Notes: a model not told the origin generated them from the sequence alone. DNA of 64,000 nt from Halobacterium wangiae (GCF_021249345.1 NZ_CP089588.1:1860001-1924000); one strand, 5' to 3'; positions 51,471 through 61,174 are shown, counted from the first letter of the stretch. Translations and numbers: made by a program.

Positions 51471-51857
51471 CTAGCGCCGCAGCGAGAGCACCTTCACCCG
51501 GCCTACGGCGTCGAAGTCCCGGAGCCCGTAGACCAACTGCCGCACTCGCTCCGCGTCCCCGTGGCAGAACACCATCTCGAGACACCACTCCCCTTGGTGC
51601 GTGTGGCTCGTCGTCTCGACGACGTCCTGGAAGTCGTGCTGGACGTCGTGGAGGTCGCGGATGACCTCGTGGTGTTCGTAGTCGAACGCGACGATGGCGC
51701 TCACAGTCCCCTCTGTCTCTTCCAGCGTCGCGTGTGCCTCGACGTACTCGAGCATCGCCTCCCTGATTGCGCGCGACCGCGAATCGATTCCCTCCGCCTG
51801 CCACGTCTCGTCGAACGCCTCGAGGATGTCGTCTGGAACGTTAAGGCTCGTTCGCAT
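51471..51857 (-). CDS. nikR: NikR-family nickel-responsive regulator
   Basis: 128 aa from ATG 51857 (MRTSLNVPDDILEAFDETWQ). N-terminal ribbon-helix-helix with SRSRAIREAMLEY, then an ACT-like domain. Metal ligands match NikR: one His in HDVQHDFQDVV and the SHTHQGEWCLEM cluster (HxH then Cys, in the high-affinity nickel site). NikR represses nickel uptake genes when nickel is plentiful. Likely targets in this window are the importer operon at 42.2 kb and the permease at 49.4 kb. Confidence 0.88.
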   Translation of the reverse strand: MRTSLNVPDDILEAFDETWQAEGIDSRSRAIREAMLEYVEAHATLEETEGTVSAIVAFDYEHHEVIRDLHDVQHDFQDVVETTSHTHQGEWCLEMVFCHGDAERVRQLVYGLRDFDAVGRVKVLSLRR

Positions 51858-52029
51858 GCGTGGTAGGTGACACAGTAGGAGTAAAAACCGCGCGGTCGGG
51901 GCCACCTATACGGCGTCCGGATGATCTCTGGAGATGGCAGTACGGCAGGAGTTCCGGCCCGGATTATTATGATTCGCCGAACGCGAAATAACGGAACGCA
52001 GATAACGACCCCTCCTCGAAGCAGAGCCA

Positions 52030-53253
52030 ATGGAGGCACGTTCCGGGACCCGTCAGGAAGATTCGGCTGGCGGCCTCGTACTGAAGTACTACCTCTACAA
52101 GGCCACCAAGGCGGTCGAGTTCTACCGGCCGATCATGTACCTCTTCTTCCTCGCACAGGGACTCGACTTCACCCAGATTGCCATCCTCGAGGTGGTGTAC
52201 AACCTGACCACGCTGGTCGGTGAGATCCCGACGGGGTACGTCGGCGACCGAATCGGCCGCAGGAACAGCCTGCTCATCGGGACCGCCCTGATAGCCGCCT
52301 CACTGCTCGGCATCGGCCTCGCGGAGTCGTTCCCCGCGCTGGCAGTCCTCTACGTCCTCTGGTCTGCGGGGTACAACTTCCGGTCGGGGAGCGAGGACGC
52401 GTGGCTCTACGACACGCTCACCGACGACCTCTCGGAGAACGAGTTCGCCCACGTCCGCGGCCGGGGGGAGTCCACCGCCCTCGCGGTCGGCGCCGGCGCA
52501 GCCATCGTCGGCGGCTACCTCGGCAGCATCGACCTCTCGTACCCGTGGTTTGTGGCGTCGGCCGTCACCGGACTCGGCGTCGTGGTGTTGCTCACGTTGG
52601 ACGAGCCAGAGACGTACAAGAACACGGACGCCGACGAGTTGAGCTTCCAGAAGACCGTCGGAATCGTCAAAGACGCGCTCTCGCGTCGAAACATTCGGGC
52701 TTTCATCCTCTACTACTACGTGCTGTACGCTGCCGCCACCTACCTCGTGTTCGTGTTCCTCCAGCCAATATTCCAAACCGTCGTCACCGACCTTGGCGTC
52801 GCTACGGCGCAGGTAGAGTCCCTACTCGGCTGGTTCTACGCGGCGTACAGCATCGTCGGCGCCGTACTCAGCTACTACACGGGCGCCATCAAGGACCAAT
52901 TCGGCATCCGGACGTGGTTCCTCGCGCTGCCGTTCATCGTCGGCGCGGCGCTAGTCGGGATGTACTTCGTTCCGATTCTCGCGCTCCCCACGTTTCTGGT
53001 TGCCCGGGGGCTCTCTGACGTCACGCGGTCGTTCGCCGGGCAGTACATCAACGACCGCATCGGCACGCTCGGCCGTGCCACCGTCCTGAGTTCGATGGCG
53101 ATGGTCAGCGGCCTGGCCGTTATCCCGTTCCAGCTCGGCAGCGGCATCATCTCCGACCTCGTCTCACCGTTGTTCGCACTGGCTGTCGTCGGCGTAGTCC
53201 TCGTTGTCGGTTCGTACGCGATTATCTTCTGGGAAGCACCGATTGCCGAGTGA
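52030..53253 (+). CDS. Major facilitator superfamily transporter
   Basis: 407 aa. Twelve predicted helices. The loop 2-3 motif is GEIPTGYVGDRIGRRNSLLI, the MFS motif A. A central acidic loop (DEPETYKNTDADELSFQKTV) splits the two halves. Substrate unknown. Divergent from nikR, with about 170 nt between starts. Confidence 0.88.
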   Translation: MEARSGTRQEDSAGGLVLKYYLYKATKAVEFYRPIMYLFFLAQGLDFTQIAILEVVYNLTTLVGEIPTGYVGDRIGRRNSLLIGTALIAASLLGIGLAESFPALAVLYVLWSAGYNFRSGSEDAWLYDTLTDDLSENEFAHVRGRGESTALAVGAGAAIVGGYLGSIDLSYPWFVASAVTGLGVVVLLTLDEPETYKNTDADELSFQKTVGIVKDALSRRNIRAFILYYYVLYAAATYLVFVFLQPIFQTVVTDLGVATAQVESLLGWFYAAYSIVGAVLSYYTGAIKDQFGIRTWFLALPFIVGAALVGMYFVPILALPTFLVARGLSDVTRSFAGQYINDRIGTLGRATVLSSMAMVSGLAVIPFQLGSGIISDLVSPLFALAVVGVVLVVGSYAIIFWEAPIAE

Positions 53254-53591
53254 CCTCACGAACGCCCCTCACTCCTCTCGGTCATACGTTGGGAGAATCC
53301 GTTTCCGAGGTCTGCAATCGAAACCGCGAACACCGTGTACAGATTCCGCCGGCCACCGGGCTCCGATGGTGGTTGCCAGCTGGGGAGCGCGGTGTTCGAG
53401 GCGAATCTCCCCGTCGAGTGAGCCCAATTCAACGGGTTAAGCGGGGTCGTGTGTACGAGGCGAGTGTACGAATCCGCACCGACGGCGACGACTCTCACGG
53501 GAAGGACACGACCGAGAGTGCGATGGCTCCCTCGACGGCAGTTTCCTGGCGCTCTCGCGTCGCCGGCAGCCGAGTCCGGTTCTCTACCGTG

Positions 53592-55001
53592 TCACTCGAC
53601 GTATTCGACGACGCGCGCCATCCCGGCGTCGAGGTGGTAGAGGTTGTGACAGTGGAATAGCCAGCGACCGGGGTTGTCCGCGTGGAAGTCCAGTGTCACC
53701 TGTCCCCGGTGACCGGGGACGATGACGGTGTCTTTGATCGCGTTGCCGACCTGGAAGAAGTGGCCGTGGAGGTGCATCGGGTGGACGACTGGGCTCAGAT
53801 TGGTCATCCGAATCCGGACGTGTTCGTCGGGCCGAATCTGGAGCGGGTCGGCGTCCGGGTAGGCCTGTCCGTCTATCGTCCACGTGTAGGACTGGCCCCT
53901 GCTGCGGGAGAGCGTCAGGTCGAACGTTCGATCCGGCTCTCCACTCACCCCGTCGAGCGAGGAGACCGCCCGCAAGTCTTCGTACTGCAACTGGTTACTC
54001 GCGGACGACGGTGGCTGTGGACTTCGTCCGTCCGCTGACTCGTACTCGACGACGGCTCTGGCTGGTGGTTCGTCTCCATCGAGTGCGTTCGCTTGCACGA
54101 ACCAGCTCCCCGGATTCGTCGCTTCGACGACCACGTCGTAGCGTTCGCCGGCTCCGAAGGCGAAAGAGTCAGTGTCGACGGGTTCGACGGGTCGTCCGTC
54201 GGCGTGGGTCACGGTCATCTCGTGGCCGGCGATCTGTACTCCGAAGACTGTCGCGCTGGCGGCGTTCACGAACCGGAAGCGAATCCGCTCGCCCTCTGTG
54301 ACGTCGAACCTCTCTGGATCCTCGGGGAGTCGACCGTTGACGAGGAGGCCTTCGTATGGCGGTCGAGTGTCCCCCATCATCCCGCCACCCCTGCCGCCGC
54401 CGGAAGGGAGTTCGGGCTCACGGGGGAGGTAGTCGTCGAGGACGACGACGTACTCGCGGTCGTACTCGACGTGCGGGTCGCGTTCTTCGACAATCAATGG
54501 GCCGAACAATCCACAGTCGAGCTGGAGTCCGACGTGACTGTGATAGAAGTACGTCCCCGGGGGTTCGGCACGGAACGTGTACGTGAACGTATCGCCGGAC
54601 GCGACCGGGTCCTGGGTCACGTTCGGGACGCCGTCGACCGGGTTCGGGACGGGAATCCCGTGCCAGTGAATCGTCGTCTCCTCCTGGAGGTCGTTGGTCA
54701 CTTCGACGCTGAGCACGTCGTCCTCCTGTACGCGTAGCTCCGGTCCCGGGAACTGGCCCTCGTACAGCCAGTTGGTCGTCGACGCATCGGGGCCTGGTTG
54801 AATAGTCCCGGACGCCGCGGTGAGGCTGAGGGACGTATCTGGCTCGGCCGTGACTGTCGAGCGGGGCGTCACCTCACGACCCCCACCATCATCGTCGGTG
54901 TCCGGTTGCTGACCGGCACAGCCCGCGAGCGCGCCGAGAGTGGTCGCTCCCGTCAGCTGGAGGAGTCTGCGACGGGAGAACCAGTGCTGTTTACGCGGCA
55001 C
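53592..55001 (-). CDS. Tat-exported multicopper oxidase
   Basis: 469 aa. Tat signal with lipobox (FSRRRLLQLTGATTLGALAG C). Copper sites: TIHWHGIPVP and YFYHSHVGLQ (T2/T3), HPMHLHGHFFQVG and WLFHCHNLYHLDAGM (T1 Cys with T2/T3 His). A Met-containing loop (RGGGMMGDT) lies near the T1 region. A laccase-like or copper/metal-oxidising enzyme at the cell surface; fits the copper theme of the window. The start of this gene overlaps the end of the next by 11 nt. Confidence 0.93.
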   Translation of the reverse strand: MPRKQHWFSRRRLLQLTGATTLGALAGCAGQQPDTDDDGGGREVTPRSTVTAEPDTSLSLTAASGTIQPGPDASTTNWLYEGQFPGPELRVQEDDVLSVEVTNDLQEETTIHWHGIPVPNPVDGVPNVTQDPVASGDTFTYTFRAEPPGTYFYHSHVGLQLDCGLFGPLIVEERDPHVEYDREYVVVLDDYLPREPELPSGGGRGGGMMGDTRPPYEGLLVNGRLPEDPERFDVTEGERIRFRFVNAASATVFGVQIAGHEMTVTHADGRPVEPVDTDSFAFGAGERYDVVVEATNPGSWFVQANALDGDEPPARAVVEYESADGRSPQPPSSASNQLQYEDLRAVSSLDGVSGEPDRTFDLTLSRSRGQSYTWTIDGQAYPDADPLQIRPDEHVRIRMTNLSPVVHPMHLHGHFFQVGNAIKDTVIVPGHRGQVTLDFHADNPGRWLFHCHNLYHLDAGMARVVEYVE

Positions 55002-56139
55002 AGTTGTTCGGCCCCAGTTCGAGTTCCGTCGCCTCGGCTTCGTCCTCGACGGTCTCTCTGCCGGTGTTGATCGCGATCACTGTCTCGTAGTTCGGTGGCT
55101 TCTCCGGGGCCTCCTCGGTCAATCGCTCGACGAACGCGTCGCGGTCGAGTTCGAGGAAGTCGAGTTCCTCGCGGAGGTCCCCGAGTCGGGCCTCGAGGGG
55201 TTCGCCGGGCGAGCCGTTCTCGTAGCGTCCGTCGCTCGTGACGGTGAGGTGGCCCGGCAGAATCGTCGTGTCGTCAGAGAGCTCGAGGATCGTCTCGTGG
55301 AGGGAGTCGTACAGCAGGTCTGCTCCACGCGAGGCGTCGTCCTCGCCGAACTGGAGTTCCGTCCGTCCGACGGAGTCGACGAACAGCGTATCGCCCGTCA
55401 ACAGGAGTTCGCCGTCGACGAGGTAGTTCATCATCTCGGAGGTGTGACCTGGCGTGTGGAGCGCCTCGATCTCGACGTCGCCGACTTCGAGTACGTCTCC
55501 ATCACCTAGCGGTTCGTACTTGTACTCGACACCGCGTTCGCTGGCTGCGTCGCCGAGGTGGTAGGGCACGCCGACCTCCTCGGCGAGTTCTGAGCTGCCC
55601 GAGATGTGGTCGGCGTGGACGTGCGTATCCAGGACGCGCGTGATGGAGAACCCAGCGTCCTGGGCTGCAACCTTGAACTGGTCGGTCTGTCTGGTCGCAT
55701 CGACCACGACGGCCTCTTCCGTCGCTTTCGAGCCGACGATGTAGCCGAGACAGCCCTTCGCTCGGCGCTGGACCTGTCGAACGACCAGGTCGTCGCTGGA
55801 CGTCTCGATAGGGGCGACCTCGTAGTGTTTGCTCCACTCCTCCATACCGCCGGTGACGACCGAGACGTCGTCGTAGCCGTGCTCGTCGAGGTCGAACGCG
55901 AACGGCGTCGACGTCAGACCCTTCCCGCAGATAGCGACGACCGGCCGGGCGTCGGCCAGTGCGTTCACCTCGTCGAGTTGGTCCTCGCTCAACCCCTCGT
56001 CGGGGTCGTATGGAACGTTCGCTGCGTCGCGCACGTGCCAGGCCTCGAAGCTGTCTTCGGGACGCGTGTCGATGAGCGTGAACTGTTCGTCGGCGTCGAT
56101 CTTCTCCGCGAGTTGTGCTGCAGTGATGGTCTTGACCAT
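54991..56139 (-). CDS. Rhodanese-metallo-beta-lactamase fusion (persulfide dioxygenase-like)
   Basis: 382 aa. Residues 1-110 are a rhodanese domain (LIDTRPEDSFEAWHVRDAAN, with the active Cys in VAICGKGLTSTPF). Residues ~125-370 are a metallo-beta-lactamase fold with THVHADHISGS, HTPGHTSEMMNYL and TGDTLFVDSVGRTEL. This order occurs in persulfide dioxygenase/sulfurtransferase fusions that detoxify sulfane sulfur. Transcribed with the downstream multicopper oxidase. Confidence 0.9.
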   Translation of the reverse strand: MVKTITAAQLAEKIDADEQFTLIDTRPEDSFEAWHVRDAANVPYDPDEGLSEDQLDEVNALADARPVVAICGKGLTSTPFAFDLDEHGYDDVSVVTGGMEEWSKHYEVAPIETSSDDLVVRQVQRRAKGCLGYIVGSKATEEAVVVDATRQTDQFKVAAQDAGFSITRVLDTHVHADHISGSSELAEEVGVPYHLGDAASERGVEYKYEPLGDGDVLEVGDVEIEALHTPGHTSEMMNYLVDGELLLTGDTLFVDSVGRTELQFGEDDASRGADLLYDSLHETILELSDDTTILPGHLTVTSDGRYENGSPGEPLEARLGDLREELDFLELDRDAFVERLTEEAPEKPPNYETVIAINTGRETVEDEAEATELELGPNNCAA

Positions 56140-56203
56140 GGTATCTCACCTGTGTCGTGCCGAGTCTGCCGTTCGCCGGATCTGTCGCGTGCGCCGCCGC
56201 CGT

Positions 56204-56570
56204 CTAGCGTGTTAGTTTACGTCCTGCTTGGGGGAAAGCGTTCCCGCGCGGAATCGTGGACACCTCGCAGCACGCTTCGCCGACCTGGTAGTCGACGCCG
56301 GGCTGGATAAACGAATACGGGCCGTCTGCGGGCATGTCCTGGGCTCGACCGCCATCGTCGGCGGTCTGCATCGCGTCGAACACCTCACGCGGCGTCCCGC
56401 TCCCGGCGACGTTGCCCTCGGTCAATACACAGACGCGGTCGACGACCTCGGCGGCGAACTCGAGGTCGTGCGTCGAGAGGACGACGCTGATGCCCTCCTC
56501 GTGGATCCCCTGGATGCGGTCGGCGACCAGCCGGGACCGCTCGGGGTCGAGCCCTGCGAGCGGTGGGCGC
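56204..56570 (-). pseudogene. C-terminal fragment of a CbiO/EcfA-type ABC ATPase
   Basis: Reads LAGLDPERSRLVADRIQGIH, GISVVLSTHDLEFAAEVVDR and VCVLTEGNVAGSGTPREVFD: the D-loop, H-loop and C-terminal part of a cobalt/nickel or other ECF ATPase. Walker A, the signature and most of Walker B are gone. The cut lies at the AI-2E gene's stop codon (56574), with an apparent frameshift in the remaining EPTAGLDP. A dead relic of a metal or vitamin importer. Confidence 0.65.
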
Positions 56571-56573
56571 GAC

Positions 56574-57602
56574 TCAGACCGAGTCCATGGTTCGGCGGCG
56601 TTCCGCGGCGAGCAACTCGACGATGTCTTTCGACAGCCCGAGCAGTACGGGGCCGACGAAGAGGCCGATGAACCCGAACAGAGAGACACCACCGAAGATG
56701 CCGAGGACGAGGAGCCCGGAGTTGAGTTTCGCGCCCCGCTGCATCGCGAGCGGCCGGATGAAGTTGTCCGACCCGCTGATGACGACCGAGCCGTAGACGA
56801 ACAACCCCACCGCCGCCGGAATCGACCCCACGAGGGCGAGATAGGCGACCGCCGGAATCCAGACGATGGACGCACCGATCAACGGGAGCAGCGACAGCAC
56901 GAACGTGGTCATGGCCCAGAAGACGAGGTCGTCGAAACCCAGGACGGCGAAGGCGAGGACCGTCAGTGCCGCCTGTATCGCAGCGACGATGACGTTCCCG
57001 ACCACGGCGGCCCACAGGAGGTCGTCGGTGCGCTCGAGCAGTTCGTCCATCGTCGCCGGGTCGAGCGGGGCGACCGAGCGAAGCCAGCCGACGAGTCGGT
57101 CGCCGTCTCGGAGGAGGGCGAAGAGCGTGAACAGGAACACCACGGCGCTGATGACCAGCGACGTGAGCCCGCCGAGAATCCCGACGCTGCGTCCGAGGAC
57201 GCCCCGAACACCAGTCTCGACCGCACCGGTGAGCGGCTCTGCCAGACTCGCCATGTCGACGTCCATGCCGATGTAGGCCTCGAGGACTGATTCGGCGGTC
57301 ACGCCCTGGGGTATCTCGACGCCGCGGACGAGCGATATCGCCTGGTCCGCCGCGACGCCGACGAGTATCACGACCGGGACGAGGACGACGAGCACGGTGA
57401 CTACCATCGTGGTGAGCGCGCCGAGGTTGCCCCCCAGTCTCTCCGAGAGCCGGTCGCTCAGTGGGACGGCCAGGTAGGCGGCCAGGCCAGCCGCGAGGAT
57501 GGCCTGGAGGTACGGTAACACGAGGAGGACCGACAGCCCCCCGACGAAGATCAACAGGAGGCGGAGGAAGGTGATCGAGAACTCGTCTTCGTCGCGACTC
57601 AT
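56574..57602 (-). CDS. AI-2E family transporter
   Basis: 342 aa. Eight hydrophobic segments in the pattern of the AI-2E (UPF0118) family, including the long central soluble portion (VRGVEIPQGVTAESVLEAYI), FTLFALLRDGDRLVGWLRS, and the conserved late block PAAVGLFVYGSVVISGSDNF and RPLAMQRGAKLN. Function in archaea unknown; some members are Na+/H+ or Li+ exporters. Its stop codon abuts the CbiO fragment. Gap 57603-57869 shows no gene. Confidence 0.88.
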   Translation of the reverse strand: MSRDEDEFSITFLRLLLIFVGGLSVLLVLPYLQAILAAGLAAYLAVPLSDRLSERLGGNLGALTTMVVTVLVVLVPVVILVGVAADQAISLVRGVEIPQGVTAESVLEAYIGMDVDMASLAEPLTGAVETGVRGVLGRSVGILGGLTSLVISAVVFLFTLFALLRDGDRLVGWLRSVAPLDPATMDELLERTDDLLWAAVVGNVIVAAIQAALTVLAFAVLGFDDLVFWAMTTFVLSLLPLIGASIVWIPAVAYLALVGSIPAAVGLFVYGSVVISGSDNFIRPLAMQRGAKLNSGLLVLGIFGGVSLFGFIGLFVGPVLLGLSKDIVELLAAERRRTMDSV

Positions 57603-57869
57603 GGCGAGTGAGTGCGTGCTGGCCCCGACGATTCACAGCCAAGACGTCGCTGCGCCCGTTCCGGCTGGGAGTGCGACCGAGCTAGCGCTGGCTGGCCGAG
57701 TGGCCCCGAGCACTGTCGCTCGTGTCCCTCCGAGGTCAGAACCTGGAGTCGTCCCATGGTGTGTGCGGAACTGTGTGGTCGCTCGCTGTGGCGTCCTCGA
57801 GTGGTCTGGCGGTCGGTGGGCCGAAGCAGTCTCGACCCGCGTCGACCGGCGGTGAGGCGATCACGTGAC

Positions 57870-58367
57870 TCAGCCTGCAACTTCCTCGGCGGCGAACGTC
57901 TCCCGGAGTTTCGTCTCGTCGTCCGGCGAGAGGTTCGTCTGGATGATCGAGAACGACAGCTCCTCGGTCTCCTGCTGGATGCGCTCGACCTGCGCGTCGC
58001 GTGCGAGGAGGAACAGCGCCGACTGTCCGGGTTCGATGGTCTCGCCGACCTCCTTGATGAACTCGTCGTCGACGCCGATGTCCCCCAGTTTCCCCGATAG
58101 TGCACCGCCGGCAGCGCCAGCGACCAGCCCGAGCCACGGCGCCAGAAACAGGAGGCCGACGAGCATCCCCCAGAACGCTCCGCCGAGTGCGCCCGCACCG
58201 ACTAGGCTGTGGGCCTGCTTGACCTTCGCCCGGCCGTTCTCCTTGCGGACGACGACGGCGGCGTCCTCGAGGGTGATTAGCTCTCGTTTCTGGAAGTCGT
58301 ACATCAGCTCCCGCATCTTCTCGGCGCCGTCCATGTCGTCGAACGCGAGTACCACGAGTGAACTCAT
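57870..58367 (-). CDS. DUF1269 family protein
   Basis: 165 aa. An N-terminal ferredoxin-like part (LVVLAFDDMDGAEKMRELMY, EDAAVVVRKENGRAKV), a Gly/Ala-rich hydrophobic hairpin (ALGGAFWGMLVGLLFLAPWL, AGAAGGALSGKLGDIG) and a C-terminal repeat (GQSALFLLARDAQVERIQQE). These are the standard DUF1269 blocks, a membrane-associated family of unknown role. Gap 58368-58849 (about 480 nt) holds no gene I can support. Confidence 0.85.
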   Translation of the reverse strand: MSSLVVLAFDDMDGAEKMRELMYDFQKRELITLEDAAVVVRKENGRAKVKQAHSLVGAGALGGAFWGMLVGLLFLAPWLGLVAGAAGGALSGKLGDIGVDDEFIKEVGETIEPGQSALFLLARDAQVERIQQETEELSFSIIQTNLSPDDETKLRETFAAEEVAG

Positions 58368-58849
58368 TACGACCCGACAGTTCGGCGAACTCGGGTTTTG
58401 TTATAGACACCTCGGTCACGAACAACCTGGCGTTACCCCAGTAAAGCCGACCTTGCTCGGAACTCCGACCTCGACGACCTCGTGTCGGTCCTCCCGAGGA
58501 GTACGTACGCTAGCAGGAGTCGGGGCGACGCTATCCTGTCGACCGTGTACAGTTCCGTACTGGCACTGTGGCGTAGTGTGTCTCGCTGCGGTACTCGAGA
58601 GGCGGATAGGTCCACAGAGCCACCCTCCCCCGCTGCGGTAGTTACTACCTATCACGGTGCCGCGTGTAGCACTCATCTCTTGCGTGGTAGCGGCGCCCCT
58701 CGACAGCTCGGAGACCCGTTTCGTCGACCCGTGACCGCCGTCGAGGCGTGAGGCCAGGCTAACTGGGCAGCACTCCCGTCTCGCACGGAGTGCGCGCTGG
58801 CGACGATCAGCTCGCCCAGCTGTAGCGAACGACCACCGAGGGCCACTAG

Positions 58850-59872
58850 TCAGTCGTCGTACGTGTGGAACGAGACGGCCTGTTCGAGGAGTTCGTCCGG
58901 GATTCCCGGGACCTCCTCACAGCGGACTGGCCCGGCCTCCTCGATGGCTTCGGGCTCACGCGGGAAATCCCGGAGCGCGTAGTGGATGTCGATGCCGGCC
59001 TTCGCGCCTTCGGCGAGCGCGACCGGCACCTGCTTGTGGCCCGGCGTGAGGTCGCCCACCGCGTAGACGCCGTCGACGGACGTCTGGCCGTGGTCGCCGA
59101 CGTCGACTGTGCCGTCGTCGTTGACGCCACAGCCGAGTTCGCGGGCGAGACTGTTGTTGTACTCGGCGCCGTACATCGCGAAGCCACCTCTGTACTCGCG
59201 GACGGTGTCGTCCTCGAACTCAAGGCTCTTCAGCCAGCCGTTCTCGCCGTTGTTCACGCCCGTGACGTCCTCGTGGACGACGTCGATTGGGTGGTTCACT
59301 AGCATCGTGGCTGTCTCCTCGCTCCACTCGGGGTCGTCGCCGCGCGTGAGCAGGTCGACCTGGTCGGTGAAGTTCAGCATGATGGCGGCGACGTGCGCGG
59401 CGCTCTCCGAGTGCCCCATCACGTAGACGGACTCGTCGACGAACATGTGCGCGTCGCAGTGCAGACAGTAGTGGAGGCCGCGGCCCGTCCGCGGGAGCGG
59501 CGGCTCCGGGCGCACGTCGTTCATCCCGGTCGCGAGCACGACGCGCTCCGCGCGGTAGGTCGCGTCGCCGCCCGACAGTTCGAAGCGGCCGTCCTCGGTG
59601 CGCGAACACGACGTGAGGGCGTCCCGGTGGAGGTCACAGCCGTACTCCTCGAGTTGCTCTCTGCCGACGCCGAGGTACTCGTTGCCGCTGGTCTCCTCGC
59701 GTACGCCGAGGACGTTGTGGACGTTCCGCATCATCGCCGCGCGTCCGCCGCCGCGGTCGACGAGTGCGGTGTCGTGACTGAGTCGCGTGCTGTACAGCGC
59801 GGCGCTCTGGCCAGCGGGGCCGCCACCGACGACGACCACCTCGTACTCCTCGACGGGGAGTTCGTCTGCCAT
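58850..59872 (-). CDS. Thioredoxin-reductase-like FAD/NAD(P) oxidoreductase
   Basis: 340 aa. FAD motif VVVGGGPAGQSAALYS, CxxC redox pair in HYCLHCDAHMF (~residue 132), NAD(P) region YVMGHSESAAHVAAIM, and the second FAD motif GVYAVGDLTPGHKQVPVALA. The CLHC motif is in the position of the CATC of thioredoxin reductases, but the electron acceptor could differ; several haloarchaeal members of this family act on other partners. Monocistronic. Confidence 0.85.
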   Translation of the reverse strand: MADELPVEEYEVVVVGGGPAGQSAALYSTRLSHDTALVDRGGGRAAMMRNVHNVLGVREETSGNEYLGVGREQLEEYGCDLHRDALTSCSRTEDGRFELSGGDATYRAERVVLATGMNDVRPEPPLPRTGRGLHYCLHCDAHMFVDESVYVMGHSESAAHVAAIMLNFTDQVDLLTRGDDPEWSEETATMLVNHPIDVVHEDVTGVNNGENGWLKSLEFEDDTVREYRGGFAMYGAEYNNSLARELGCGVNDDGTVDVGDHGQTSVDGVYAVGDLTPGHKQVPVALAEGAKAGIDIHYALRDFPREPEAIEEAGPVRCEEVPGIPDELLEQAVSFHTYDD

Positions 59873-60139
59873 GTGCTAGCAGACTACAGCTCGCACAAAA
59901 AGCGTGACTCTGACGGGGGTTTGGGCCGGCTCCTCGACGGCGACGTGGTCGACGGCCCGCATCTCGTCGGCGGTCACCGACGGGACGCGCTCACCGGACG
60001 GCGTATGGAACGCTGGCTGCGTTCCGTCCTCGTCTGGTGTTCCGGCTGTCACAGTTCTACGTTCGTCGTCCGGGCTGTATAAAACGGTCTCACGCGAGCA
60101 GTTCGACGGCGAGGACGAGCATGCCGAATTCCGTTCGGT

Positions 60140-61174
60140 TCACTCACCGGTTCTAGGGTCGCTCTCGGCTGTTCGCGCTTCGATGATGCGCTGGGAGCTC
60201 TCCTGGACTCTCACGAGGTGACAGAGCGGATTCCCCGGATAGACGACCGGGTTCTCGAGGACGCCGACGAGGACGCCCGTGAAGGGCGCTGTCACCTCGG
60301 TGGCCTCGGTCTTGAACGGGTTCGTGATGCGGCAGATCACCCCTCCCTCGTGGACGAGGTCGCCGTGTCCGCAATGCATGTCGACGATGCCGCCCTCGTC
60401 GGCCCGCAGCCAAGTCTTCTCGTCTCGCCCCGAGATGACGGTCCGCCAGCCCGGCCAGCGAACGGTCTGCTGTGGGTGGACGCCGTACTCGGCGAAGACG
60501 CTCCGCACGCCAGCGAGCGCCTCGTCGATGAGCGACCGCTGGAAGCGGTGGGCCTCCCCCATCTCGACGGTGATCGTCGGGATACCAGCCCTCGTGGCCT
60601 CGGTGCGCAACATCCCCGACGAGCCCTCGCTGTCCATGATGACGCTCGCGCCGAACGCGCGAGCCAGTCGGTCGACCTCGCCGTCGTCCATGTCTGCGCG
60701 GACGTGGAACATGTTGGTGCGCCCGCGGGTGGACGTGTGGAAGTCGATGCCGAGGTCACAGGGCTCGACGAAGTTCTCGAAGATGGTCGCGGCGACCCGC
60801 CGGGCGCTCGTCGACCCCTCTTCTCCGGGGAATGCGCGGTTGAGGTCGCGGTCGTACACCGGGAAGTACCGCTGCTGGGTGAGGAATCCCAGGACGTTGA
60901 GCACGGGCAGGCAGACGAGTGTCCCGTGGATGTGCTCGTGCTCCCACTCCTGGGCGACCTCGCGGACGACCTCGATGCCGTTGAGTTCGTCGCCGTGGCT
61001 CGCCGCAGAGAGCAGGACTGTCGGCCCACCGTGGTTGCTATTGATGATCGTGACCGGGATTCGGACCGGGTCACCGAGGTACGTCTCGCTCACGGGGTGT
61101 CGGAACTGTCGCGTCTCGCCCGGCGCTACCTCTCCACCGTCGTACGTGAATGGCTCGGCGGTGTTGTCGTTCAT
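60140..61174 (-). CDS. Succinylglutamate desuccinylase/aspartoacylase family hydrolase
   Basis: 344 aa from ATG 61174 (MNDNTAEPF; ATG 61189 is possible). Zn motif SAASHGDELNGIEVV (HxxE), YFPVYDRDLNRAFPG, DFHTSTRGRTN (His) and catalytic Glu in PTITVEMGEAHRF. The C-terminal beta domain (VTAPFTGVLVGVLENPVVYP) resembles a lipoyl/biotinyl-like fold typical of this family. A zinc-dependent amidohydrolase; substrate unknown. Confidence 0.88.
   Translation of the reverse strand: MNDNTAEPFTYDGGEVAPGETRQFRHPVSETYLGDPVRIPVTIINSNHGGPTVLLSAASHGDELNGIEVVREVAQEWEHEHIHGTLVCLPVLNVLGFLTQQRYFPVYDRDLNRAFPGEEGSTSARRVAATIFENFVEPCDLGIDFHTSTRGRTNMFHVRADMDDGEVDRLARAFGASVIMDSEGSSGMLRTEATRAGIPTITVEMGEAHRFQRSLIDEALAGVRSVFAEYGVHPQQTVRWPGWRTVISGRDEKTWLRADEGGIVDMHCGHGDLVHEGGVICRITNPFKTEATEVTAPFTGVLVGVLENPVVYPGNPLCHLVRVQESSQRIIEARTAESDPRTGE

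Noticed and set aside
53254-53591. Possible small gene between the MFS and multicopper oxidase genes
   Set aside because: Frames of 60-136 codons exist on both strands, but none has a start with a credible promoter, a conserved motif or typical acidic composition.
58368-58849. Possible gene in the 480-nt gap
   Set aside because: All frames are short and have Arg/Ser-rich shadow-like composition; nothing recognised.
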